In this document: positions 19,001 through 26,621 of the stretch, in pieces
How positions within the stretch are numbered: the first letter of the stretch is position 1
Layout: each line of letters starts with the position of its first letter
Assembly: GCF_025567625.1 (NCBI RefSeq)
Contig: NZ_JAOQJC010000003.1
Coordinates: 186,001-250,000, forward strand
Origin: Paenibacillus sp. J5C2022
GTDB taxonomy: Bacteria > Bacillota > Bacilli > Paenibacillales > Paenibacillaceae
Length of the DNA stretch: 64,000 bases
Direction of reading: 5' to 3'
Position numbers and translations under genes: made by a program
Notes under the pieces: generated by a model
Seen by the model: only the letters and a program-made list of their open reading frames with translations
Told to the model about the DNA's origin: nothing
Database searches by the model: none

Positions 19001-19490
19001 TCCCCGATGTATGGTTCTTCATCTTAATCCTCACCGATTTGACGATCCTCGAATCGATATTCAGATTATTCGGCGACAAGAGGTAGGGATCCGTGCCGCT
19101 CACCGTAAGAGTAAGGATGCCGCCCGAGACGGTACCGCCGGACAGGTCATGCTGCAAGACCCAGCCGTCCAGACTTCCGTTCGTGTCGAAATCCCAGGCT
19201 TTCGGCGGCGGACTAACGACATATTTGCCTTGCGAAAACATCACCCGGGAACCTGTGCCAGCGGCCTTGGCCGCCTGAATGGCGGCGCGGATTGCGGGAC
19301 CGTCGTCGCCCGCATCGTCCGGAACCGCTCCGTAATCGTCAACGTAAACATCGCTTCCGGTTGCATGAATCGTTGCGGGAGATTGGAGAATCGAGAAACA
19401 AGCCAGCATGCAAAGCAATAAGCGCACACTGAGAAACGTAAACCTGTTCGTCCTGTCATTTCTCATATACCTTGGCATCCTTGAATTCAT
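16041..19490 (-). CDS. Large secreted beta-helix protein with three repeated carbohydrate-binding-like modules and FN3
   Basis: An 1149-residue exported protein; start after GGAGG, signal peptide in the first 43 residues. A pectate-lyase-like N-terminus (VYVDDYGAVPDDAGDDGPAI at 48-67) is interrupted after SPPP (about 96) by two related modules at about 98-238 and 242-379, each with a FDT-G-W start and a DP-W/F-KR core. The beta-helix then resumes (about 383-905), with NADGVHVQ (597-603) and GLLDDAMNIY (618-627), the latter close to the LDDATNIHG motif of the operon's GH110-like enzyme. An FN3 domain (about 912-1005) and a third copy of the module (about 1010-1149) end it. I infer an extracellular GH110-related or other beta-helix depolymerase that clings to its polymer. 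There are no LPXTG or SLH anchors. Confidence 0.75.
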   Translation of the reverse strand: MNSRMPRYMRNDRTNRFTFLSVRLLLCMLACFSILQSPATIHATGSDVYVDDYGAVPDDAGDDGPAIRAAIQAAKAAGTGSRVMFSQGKYVVSPPPKAWDFDTNGSLDGWVLQHDLSGGTVSGGILTLTVSGTDPYLLSPNNLNIDSRIVKSVRIKMKNHTSGTAAQLYWITDDDPVWNAGKRLDFTVVANDANYTEYTLNLSGSASWAGVIRQIRIDPEQGAGTGTIEIDDIRVDVLPDKVWGFDTDGDFENWSLISDLSGSVSGGSMSLSVTGFAPYLNSPDNLGMPTAYRYVKIRMKNNTPSTVAYFYWKTESDPVFDSKKRIQFQTKPNDSGYTEYVIDAAPNIFWTGKIKQIRIDPVHGYDSGSIDFDSVSMEASPLAIINYNFVNQGMKGISFVGDQTEIAFTDGLSGGFALRDGSEDVSFQGLTIDYTTPPFVQGSITAVDASAGTFDFLPDAGYSLLDDPAMADIPTHWSTVRDSSNPALEKKTASLVFVNSWEKIDSTTYRMTVAAGSKPLIGASGQLESGDKLIINNRGHGNHAIWSINSSDISIEDVTIYASPGAAIVGSNTDGITVDHLQVLRRPGSGRYASTNADGVHVQSARTGPIVTDSVFEGLLDDAMNIYSRPGAVVDVLSDTEVVINGRAPEAGDEIQIFDPVLGRVRGTAQVAEVESNAGFAAVTLDAPIAGVAAGTTYKTADSLFNLSASGAGFRVEDTVFRESKRYGIYVKAIDGVITDNTFTDLGGAAIVVGNEPDWPEGPFAQNIEISRNTMSGVSRHNIQGNLFYAGAIIVKGNRSGNALSDELGQQNIVISDNSITHPPRNGIYIGSADNVQIIGGNTIEADASDNAFDGNITGVKVENAANVTIDGLTINDPRADLNAGIEWRSFADVATSDLNFTLASGIPDVRTISPDAPTGLTASPDGSSVVQLDWADTAGAVKYNIYRSAESGFTPSWHNRVATGVTSSDYMDDGLTSGTTYSYKVTAVNASNFESAPSAQSSGMPVGPYDWHFHTNGDFEGWVMQNQVTGDVSGDALNLTADGIDPYIHSADNLGIDASAYAIVRIRMKNNTPSTLSQLYWITDADPNWNSAKRLNFTTSANDAEYVEYVLDVSSDPNWTGTIKKLRFDPENNFSSGTVNVDYILLEP

Positions 19491-19516
19491 GCGCTCTCTA
19501 CCTCCGATAATCGTTA

Positions 19517-20479
19517 TTATCCTAGCAGAAATTGATAGATTTTCTCGTGCAAGCGAGGAAGGCCTTCATGTCCGAAATCCGGATAGATCTCGAGGCGTTT
19601 CTCCGAAGCGATCTTGTTATAGGCAGCGAACTGCGTAGACGGCGGGCAGACGGTATCCATCAAGCCGACTCCCATCAGCACCTCGCCCTTGATACGATTC
19701 GCCAGGAATTGAAGGTCGATGTAGCCCAGTTTGGTGAATATCTCGTTTTCACGCTCATGCTGAGGATCGAAGGCTCTAAAATATTGACGAAGCTCCTCAT
19801 AAGCGCCCTTGGCGAGGTCCATCTCCCATACCCGCTTGTAGTCGCACAGAAACGGATAGACGGGAGCCAGCTTATTGATCCTCGGCTCCAGCGAAGCGCA
19901 GGCAAGTGTCAAAGCTCCGCCTTGCGACCAGCCGGTGGCATACACCTGCTCTGCGTCGACCTCAGGCATCGACATGGCAATATCCGCAAGCTGCGCCGTA
20001 TCGAGGAAGATATGGCGGAACAGCAGATCCTGAGGATCCTCGCTGTCGAGACCGCGGATGATGTGGCCTCGCAGCGTATTACCCTTCACTCCGCCCACAT
20101 CCTCGGAAGCGCCGCCTTGTCCGCGCGCGTCCATCGCGAACACCGAAGCTCCTGCCGCCGCATATTGGAGATATTCCGTCCAATCATGCGCTCTGCCCGA
20201 GTAGCCGTGGAAGAATAGCACTGCAGGCCCCTTATCGTTGCCGAGATTCTTCGGACGAATATGCTTCACATGAATGCGGGCGCCTCGTACTCCTGTGAAA
20301 TAGAGATCACAGCATTCTGCGAACGTAGTCATGAATGCGCTTGGCTTCCTTTCCACATTAGCCTCGACCGCTTTCATTTCTGTTAATGCAGCTTCCCAAT
20401 AAGCATCGAAATCATCGGGACGCGGATTTCTTCCTTTGTAGCTCTTGAGCAGCTCAAAAGACATATCGACTAATGGCAT
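19517..20479 (-). CDS. Acetyl esterase, CE7 / cephalosporin-C deacetylase family
   Basis: A 320-residue alpha/beta hydrolase. ATG at 20479 is chosen because GAGGAG is 8 bases upstream; GTG at 20488 lies too close to it. GWSQGG holds nucleophile Ser185, preceded by the RGQGG motif (about 119-123) diagnostic of CE7 enzymes. LMDTVCPPST supplies the Asp and DFGHEGLP the His. These enzymes remove acetyl groups from small xylo- or other oligosaccharides inside the cell. It lies between the GH78-like and beta-helix genes, so the imported glycan is probably acetylated. Confidence 0.92.
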   Translation of the reverse strand: MPLVDMSFELLKSYKGRNPRPDDFDAYWEAALTEMKAVEANVERKPSAFMTTFAECCDLYFTGVRGARIHVKHIRPKNLGNDKGPAVLFFHGYSGRAHDWTEYLQYAAAGASVFAMDARGQGGASEDVGGVKGNTLRGHIIRGLDSEDPQDLLFRHIFLDTAQLADIAMSMPEVDAEQVYATGWSQGGALTLACASLEPRINKLAPVYPFLCDYKRVWEMDLAKGAYEELRQYFRAFDPQHERENEIFTKLGYIDLQFLANRIKGEVLMGVGLMDTVCPPSTQFAAYNKIASEKRLEIYPDFGHEGLPRLHEKIYQFLLG

Positions 20480-20521
20480 GACGTACACTCCTCATGTATG
20501 GATGGCTTGGATTCCGACCTG

Positions 20522-22855
20522 TTAAATCTTCCTTGCATCATACCCATCAGGCACCGAATACCGAACGGTCCATTCGCCATCTGACAGCTCCCGCTTCAAC
20601 CGGATCTCGCCAAGGCTCGTGCCCAGCCTAAGCTCGGCTTCGATGGGAACATCGGCGAAATCGAAGACGACGACCCGGTCCTTCTCGTTAATTTCCTGAA
20701 TGCCAAGCAGCGCCTTCAGAATCACGACTCCGGCAAAGGAGGCGAAGCCGTGATTCAGACTTCCGTTCACGGAGCCGTGCTCCCACAGCGTGCCCGTTAA
20801 CCGGCTCATATGATGGAAGTATCCCTTGACCTCGTTCAAGCTTTGCGCGTACCTTCGCCATCTCAGCAAGAGCTCCATCCGGAGGTAGTAGCCGATGAAA
20901 GCATTGGCATACGCAACTTCGGGGAGCAGCCCCAGCTCCTTCCTTGCGGGACCGAACACATCCAGCAACGCAGCTTGCAGCGTCTTGAACCGCTCCTCCT
21001 TCTCGTCCGCAATGTCGAAGAAGAAGGCATAATATTGACATACTTCGGATGTATGGTCCGTCAGACGGAGGCTTCCATCGTCCTCGCGAACCGCATGATC
21101 GATGAAAAATTCCCCGTTGAAGGACTGCTCGATAATTGTTTCTCTTATCCGGTCGGCCTCATCCTTCAGTTCATCATCCTTATACCACTCTCCGATGAGC
21201 CGAAGCATCTTGCTATACAGCATGTTCGTCGGATAGTTGACATCCTGCACCCATTGGTTCGCCTTGGACCATTCGATGAAATTCCAGCTATCCAGCTTCT
21301 CCAGCAAGCCGTCTTCATTGCGGAAAGGACGAAAATAATGGATCAGGCCGTAGCACAACGCCTTGAAGTCGTCGATATTCGCAGCGGCGTCCCGCTTCAA
21401 GTAACCCTCCAGCTCGATCACGTACCACATCGCCCATTGCGGGATGAATCGGCCGTTCACATGATCGGCCGGGTAACACATCGGAAGCATCCCTTTCGGA
21501 AGATACGGAAATCCCCTCGCCAGCACGAAGTTTTCCAGGAACACCTTCTCGGCAGCCGCATCCCCCGAGAAGTACTGGGCCGATTGACCCGTGAAATAAC
21601 TGTCGCACAGCCATCCCGCGCGCTCCCTCGTCGGGCAGTCCATGAATACGTCCAGCGTATTCTGCCGATAGGTTTCGAGCGCCGCCTGAAAGATATCGTT
21701 CAATTGTTCGTCGCCGGAACGGAATACGGCGTTCTCGCAAGCCGGATACGTGTATTCGCGCAAACCCGCTCTCCGCAGCGTAACAGTCCCCTTGGCGACA
21801 TAGCACAGCAGATAACGGAATCCATAGCTCTCGAAGCTTTCCAGCGAGTATGGCCTCTCGTTCTGTTTGAGCGAATATTTCAGCACATTGATCCAGTCCC
21901 AGGAATGAATCGCGATCCGGCCGTCGATCAGCTTCTCGTCGAACATGAAATACACTTCGCTGTCTTGCGCGGCCATGACTTCCGAGACGATGAAGCCGTT
22001 AAGGTTGAGTCCCATATCGAGCAAGACATATTGTCCCTCTTGCAGGGATTGCTCCATCGTTCCTCCGGCCAGATCGCGCTTGACCCGATCAACGGGCTTA
22101 AACTCCAGATCTTGCACAAGCTCGAACGGCCGCTCCTCGATTTCATCCAGCGGATAGCCCGTAATCGTATCCGAGATTTGATGAATGAATCGATGCTCCG
22201 CATAAGTGGCTCCTTTGCGCTCTTGCTTGTCGACCGCTCCATACTCGATCGCATGCTCGGCATAGCGGATATCGTAATGCGGGATCGGCAATTCCCGAGC
22301 CAAGTAGTCGATGGCAAGCGCTACGTTCTCCAGCTCTTCTAGAGCGGTGACCTCGCCCGTCATCCAATTCGCCAAGGGCTCCGCATGATCCAGATGATAG
22401 ATTTCCGTGAACGTCCGCTGGAAGGAATACCTCATCGCTTTTTGAACTCTCGTGGTTAGACGTACGGCTGAGAAATTCCCTTTCACGTCCGAATATCCGA
22501 TCAATCGATCGTCCTCATAGACCTCGGCTTGCAAGAATGACGGGATATTCAAGGTATAGTAGGAATAACAGTTATAACCCGCAACCTCAATCGCCAGCTT
22601 ATTCATGCCTTCGGTAAGCTCGGAATCAAGCACCAGCTCGTCGATTCTCGCATAACCATGCGGTCCTCTTGCGGGGCCGTAATGGAAGAATCGTCCATTC
22701 ACGTAAACGCGGAACAACGTAGATCCCGTAAGGTTGAGCCTGTACTTGCTGCCTTGCTTGCGGGTAAAAGAATAGATGAATCCGGCAGAAACGTTCATGG
22801 TCCGCGCTTCTCCAGTGATCCATACCGGAACCGCCCGTTTGAAATTGTGTTCCAT
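20522..22855 (-). CDS. Alpha-L-rhamnosidase-like, GH78 family
   Basis: A 777-residue protein with no signal peptide, starting after GAGGTGGAAGT. N-terminal beta-sandwich domains (LFRVYVNGRFFHYGPARG) lead to an (alpha/alpha)6 barrel that starts around residue 380. DCPTRERAGWLCDSYFTG is the GH78 signature region with the catalytic acid. A trailing beta-sandwich follows (VVVFDFADVPIEAEL). GH78 enzymes release terminal L-rhamnose by inversion. It lies 18 bases behind the binding-protein gene in the same operon, indicating rhamnose in the substrate glycan. Some divergent GH78 relatives act on other sugars. Confidence 0.88.
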   Translation of the reverse strand: MEHNFKRAVPVWITGEARTMNVSAGFIYSFTRKQGSKYRLNLTGSTLFRVYVNGRFFHYGPARGPHGYARIDELVLDSELTEGMNKLAIEVAGYNCYSYYTLNIPSFLQAEVYEDDRLIGYSDVKGNFSAVRLTTRVQKAMRYSFQRTFTEIYHLDHAEPLANWMTGEVTALEELENVALAIDYLARELPIPHYDIRYAEHAIEYGAVDKQERKGATYAEHRFIHQISDTITGYPLDEIEERPFELVQDLEFKPVDRVKRDLAGGTMEQSLQEGQYVLLDMGLNLNGFIVSEVMAAQDSEVYFMFDEKLIDGRIAIHSWDWINVLKYSLKQNERPYSLESFESYGFRYLLCYVAKGTVTLRRAGLREYTYPACENAVFRSGDEQLNDIFQAALETYRQNTLDVFMDCPTRERAGWLCDSYFTGQSAQYFSGDAAAEKVFLENFVLARGFPYLPKGMLPMCYPADHVNGRFIPQWAMWYVIELEGYLKRDAAANIDDFKALCYGLIHYFRPFRNEDGLLEKLDSWNFIEWSKANQWVQDVNYPTNMLYSKMLRLIGEWYKDDELKDEADRIRETIIEQSFNGEFFIDHAVREDDGSLRLTDHTSEVCQYYAFFFDIADEKEERFKTLQAALLDVFGPARKELGLLPEVAYANAFIGYYLRMELLLRWRRYAQSLNEVKGYFHHMSRLTGTLWEHGSVNGSLNHGFASFAGVVILKALLGIQEINEKDRVVVFDFADVPIEAELRLGTSLGEIRLKRELSDGEWTVRYSVPDGYDARKI

Positions 22856-22873
22856 ACTTCCACCTCGTTTTCT

Positions 22874-24502
22874 CTATCCTCTATTCCAGCGATCATAAGC
22901 GGCCTGATGAATTTGCTGTACCTCTTCGGCGCCCATATTCTTCAACGTACTGGTGAATTCATCCCATTGGTCCAATCCGATATTGCCTGTAATAAACTTG
23001 GCATTCATTTGGTCCACGTAGGTATTCAGATCCGTAAGCAGCACATTCAATCTCGCCTGCTCCTCCTCCGAGAAATACGTCATCGGGAAAGGAGTGACAC
23101 CGTAAGGCAGATAAGCTTCGCTCGTCACCCGATTAAAGTAGTTCCCTTGAGGATTGTTCTCCTTGGCGGCGAATTCCAGCCCTTCTTTGCTCCAAGTCCA
23201 GTAAGGAAGAATGGTTCCCCCTGCATCAGGCGTGACTTTACCGCCTCTGTGCTCCTCGCGGTTACTGATAGGCGACACGAAGCTCCAACTGGTCTTGTCT
23301 TCGTTCCATTCCCAGCTTTCCCCCATCATGACAAGCTTTGCGCCTTCTTCCGAATACAGATAATCGGCAAGACGGATCGAAGCTTCGGGATGTTCGTTCT
23401 CCTTCGTAATTGCAAATGCGCCTCTTGCAACTCCGGTCGAGACCGGATAGATTTTCTGATCATTGACCGGACTTGTCATCGGAGGCAGGTAGGGGTAATC
23501 CACACTCTCAAGCGGCGTGATATCTACATGAATGAACGGACCTGCCGCTACGAATACACCGGTCCTGTTCTCTTTGCCCTTCGCTGTGTATTGCTGTTGC
23601 GTGTGCGAGAACATCTCATTGTCCAGCAGTTTCTCTTCGTACAGTCGGCGAACATACGCAAGGTAGTCTTTGTACTTTGGATCCAGTGGAACATACTGCG
23701 CCTTATCGTTAAATACGCCAATTCTATTGCCGTCTTCGACCAGACCGAAAGCCGGAAGGATAATCGTGGTCAACAGGCTCGGATTCTGAACCGAGAACGG
23801 AATTTCGTCGGCTTCTCCGTTGCCATTGGGATCCCCCTCCTTGAATTGCTTCAGCAATTCGTAGAGCTCTTCCGTATTGCCAGGAATATGCTTGATGTTC
23901 AACTTCTCAAGCCACGTTTGATTAATCCAGGCCTTTATGGCCAGCCCTCTGGGAATCGTCGATATTTTGGGCAGCGCATAAATATGACCGTCCGGTGCCG
24001 TTATCGTCTTTTTGACATCGGGCAATTCCTCGAACATCTTCCGGATATTAGGCGCATACTTCTCGATTAATTCTTCCAACGGAATGAGAACCCCTTGCTT
24101 GCCATACTCCACTTCGTCCATAGGCGTAAGATTGCCCCCGAAGAAAACATCTGGCAGAGAGTTCGTTGCAAAAGCCAGATTTTTCTTCTCCGCTAAATTT
24201 TGGCTGGCCGGAGTATCGAATTCGAACTCGAAGTTCATCTTTTCTCCGAGCACTTTGAACAGCTGCAAATCTTGCCATGCCCCCTGAATAGGATATTTAG
24301 CTCCCATCAGCTTTAATGTAATGGGGGTGTCGACTACAGGAAAGCCTTCCGCATGAAAGTTGTCCGGAAGACCGGCGTCCTGATTATTGGTGGCGCTTTC
24401 ATTTGATGTGCCCTTATTGTTCGCTATATTCTCGTTGCTGCATCCGGCGCTCAAGGTCAACAGCAGCACAAAGACCAGTGTCCAGCACAGATATTTCTTC
24501 AT
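22874..24502 (-). CDS. ABC transporter binding lipoprotein, LplA-like
   Basis: A 542-residue extracellular binding protein. Start after AAAGGGGTACTGAACA. Signal peptide with LSAGC lipobox at Cys21, then an Asn/Thr-rich tether. Length and the motif order (GFPVVDTPITLKLMG, then the EEGAKLVMMGESWEWNED region) fit the long LplA-type oligosaccharide binders of Paenibacillus. It works with the two permeases encoded upstream. Gene order permease-permease-binding protein-enzymes implies one transcript from the promoter near 26.5 kb. Confidence 0.92.
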   Translation of the reverse strand: MKKYLCWTLVFVLLLTLSAGCSNENIANNKGTSNESATNNQDAGLPDNFHAEGFPVVDTPITLKLMGAKYPIQGAWQDLQLFKVLGEKMNFEFEFDTPASQNLAEKKNLAFATNSLPDVFFGGNLTPMDEVEYGKQGVLIPLEELIEKYAPNIRKMFEELPDVKKTITAPDGHIYALPKISTIPRGLAIKAWINQTWLEKLNIKHIPGNTEELYELLKQFKEGDPNGNGEADEIPFSVQNPSLLTTIILPAFGLVEDGNRIGVFNDKAQYVPLDPKYKDYLAYVRRLYEEKLLDNEMFSHTQQQYTAKGKENRTGVFVAAGPFIHVDITPLESVDYPYLPPMTSPVNDQKIYPVSTGVARGAFAITKENEHPEASIRLADYLYSEEGAKLVMMGESWEWNEDKTSWSFVSPISNREEHRGGKVTPDAGGTILPYWTWSKEGLEFAAKENNPQGNYFNRVTSEAYLPYGVTPFPMTYFSEEEQARLNVLLTDLNTYVDQMNAKFITGNIGLDQWDEFTSTLKNMGAEEVQQIHQAAYDRWNRG

Positions 24503-24601
24503 TGTTCAGTACCCCTTTTCGTTTTTTTTTCAACAATTCTAACCTCATATTATCATCGCGGTCGAACTCCTGCCTCACCTCCTCTACGTAATCTGGATGC
24601 A

Positions 24602-25495
24602 TCATCCCTTCAGCGAACCGATTAAAAATCCTTTGACAAAGTATCTTTGAAGAAAAGGATACACAATTAAGAGCGGCAGCATGGACACAATCATAACGGC
24701 GTATTTGACAATATCCGCCACTCTCGCCTGCTCGGCCATGGCTTCCAGATCTCCCGAGCCGTTCAACAGCATGGACACACTCATCTCTTCCAGTATCAAT
24801 ATCTCTCTCAAAATAAGCTGCAGCGGGAACAAGTCCCGGTCGGACAAATAAAGCATGGCGTTGAAATACTGGTTCCAGTGCCCGACTCCGTAAAATAAAG
24901 CCATAACCGCGATAATCGGTTTTGACACCGGCAATACAAGGGAGAGAAACAATCGGAAGGGAGAGCATCCGTCGATCTCGCCGGCTTCCAGCATTTCATT
25001 CGGGATGGAGATTTGAAAGTAAGTTCTGGTGACGATAATGTTCCATACGGCGACCGCATTCGGAAGCAGCATCGCCCAGATGGAATCCAGGATGCCCAAG
25101 CCTTTGACCAGCAAGAAGCTAGGAATCAGTCCGCCGGAGAAAAACATCGTGAATACCAGAAGAGCCATTACAATATTGCGGCCGACTACTCCTTTTCTGG
25201 ACAACGCATACGCACAAGGGAGCGTTATAAGCAGATTGAGCAAAGTGCCGAGAACTGTATAGATCACCGTATTAACATATCCGTTCCAAATTTCCCGATT
25301 TTCGAATACGCGCATATAGCCGTCTATCGTTATCTTCTTGGGCAACAGCCACATTTGTCCCGAATTCACCATTACGGGATCACTAATGGACGCGCTGATA
25401 ATATAAATCAACGGATACAGAATGATAATCAACAATAATCCGATAAAAACATGATTGAAGAACGCAAACACCCTATCCGATGCGGTTTCTCTCAT
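24602..25495 (-). CDS. Sugar ABC transporter permease, LplC/YtcP type
   Basis: A 297-residue, six-helix permease. The frame is open to 25564, but ATG at 25495 with AAGGAG 11 bases upstream gives the usual start MRETASDRVF before the first helix. The EAA loop is PNEMLEAGEIDGCSPFRLFL. The C-terminus ends in KGFLIGSLKG, typical of this subfamily. It partners with the permease at 25515. The 99 bases between its stop and the binding-protein start contain only that gene's ribosome site and a T/A tract. Confidence 0.93.
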   Translation of the reverse strand: MRETASDRVFAFFNHVFIGLLLIIILYPLIYIISASISDPVMVNSGQMWLLPKKITIDGYMRVFENREIWNGYVNTVIYTVLGTLLNLLITLPCAYALSRKGVVGRNIVMALLVFTMFFSGGLIPSFLLVKGLGILDSIWAMLLPNAVAVWNIIVTRTYFQISIPNEMLEAGEIDGCSPFRLFLSLVLPVSKPIIAVMALFYGVGHWNQYFNAMLYLSDRDLFPLQLILREILILEEMSVSMLLNGSGDLEAMAEQARVADIVKYAVMIVSMLPLLIVYPFLQRYFVKGFLIGSLKG

Positions 25496-25514
25496 TACGA
25501 TGTCAACTCCTTCT

Positions 25515-26411
25515 TTACCACAGACTGGTCTCGGTCGTCTTCTTGGCGATTCGATTAAAGACAATCAGCAGAACAAAATTAATAATGGAATTAAAGAAAC
25601 CCACCGCGGCGGAAAAGCTGTATTGCGCATTTAGTAATCCGCTTCGGTATACATAAGTTTGAATCACGTCCGATGAAGTGAGGTTCAAGTCGTTCTGCAG
25701 CAAATAAATCTTCTCGAAGCCGATGGCCATGAAGCTGCCAAAGTTCAAAATGAGCAAAATCGTAATCGTCGGCGCGATATGCGGAAGGTTAATGTGCCAA
25801 ATTCTCCGCAACCGATTCGCTCCATCGACTTTAGCCGCTTCATGCAGTTGGGGATCCACCCCCGACAAAGCCGCGAGATAAATAATCGCTCCCCAACCAA
25901 GCTGCTGCCATTCTCCGGATAACACGAAAATGCTTTTGAACCAACCGGGCTCGGTCATGAAGGCAATGGGCTTCCCGCCAAAAGCCTGGATCACGGTATT
26001 CACGATGCCGGTGGACGGATTAAGGAAAGCAATGATCATGCCTGACATGACAACGACCGAAATAAAATGCGGAGCATAGGTAATCGTCTGCACCAAACGT
26101 TTGTAAAGACCGTCTTTCAATTCATTAAAAGATAGAGCTACAATAATTGAAACGGGAAAAAGCAACAGTTGATACACATTGATTAATAGCGTATTGCGAA
26201 GCAAATCCCAAAAATAATAGGAATTGAAAAACCGTTCTATATGCGCAAATCCCACCCAAGAACTGCCCCAAATCCCCTCCGTCACTTTGTAATCCTTGAA
26301 TGCGATCTGCAAGCCGTACATAGGGAAATAATGAAAAACTAAATAGTAGCTGACGGCCGGAAGCATGAATACATACATTGGCCAATGCTTCAACCATTTC
26401 CTTGCGCTCAA
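25515..26411 (-). CDS. Sugar ABC transporter permease, LplB/YteP type
   Basis: A 298-residue, six-helix permease. The frame is open back to 26606, across a transcription terminator, so those upstream codons cannot all be coding. TTG at 26411, six to eight bases behind AGAGAGGGG, gives start MSARKWLKHWPMYVFMLPAV and the family's normal length. ATG at 26501 is a weaker alternative. The EAA loop reads DPQLHEAAKVDGANRLRRIW. First gene of the polysaccharide operon. Confidence 0.9.
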   Translation of the reverse strand: MSARKWLKHWPMYVFMLPAVSYYLVFHYFPMYGLQIAFKDYKVTEGIWGSSWVGFAHIERFFNSYYFWDLLRNTLLINVYQLLLFPVSIIVALSFNELKDGLYKRLVQTITYAPHFISVVVMSGMIIAFLNPSTGIVNTVIQAFGGKPIAFMTEPGWFKSIFVLSGEWQQLGWGAIIYLAALSGVDPQLHEAAKVDGANRLRRIWHINLPHIAPTITILLILNFGSFMAIGFEKIYLLQNDLNLTSSDVIQTYVYRSGLLNAQYSFSAAVGFFNSIINFVLLIVFNRIAKKTTETSLW

Positions 26412-26530
26412 ATAAGATCCCCTCTCTTTGTGGTCGAATTGATTTGTTCTTTCGACATAACAATAGCTCCATTCCGAACGTCCTGTATATATGCGCTTCA
26501 TGCAGAGTATGTCCCTTGCCCAGCCAAACG

Positions 26531-26565
26531 CAAAAAAATATAGCGCTTCCAAAAAGGAAGCGCTA
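26531..26565 (-). terminator. Rho-independent terminator between regulator and transporter operon
   Basis: Perfect 10-bp stem TAGCGCTTCC / GGAAGCGCTA (26541-26550 and 26556-26565) with a 5-base loop, followed on the minus strand by TATTTTTTT. It separates the YesS-like gene from the permease operon, which must therefore have its own promoter between about 26412 and 26530. Confidence 0.93.
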
Positions 26566-26621
26566 TACAAGCGAATTTTCAGGAGAATATGCGTGTCATG
26601 CAACATATGCGAATCAACCGG

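Noticed and set aside
20810-22342. A 510-codon plus-strand open frame opposite the GH78-like gene.
   Set aside because: Antisense shadow of a high-GC gene. No family motif, no ribosome site.
25515-26606. Starting the LplB-like permease at 26606 or 26501.
   Set aside because: The 26606 start lies upstream of a strong terminator (26531-26565). The TTG at 26411 has the best ribosome site and gives the normal family length.
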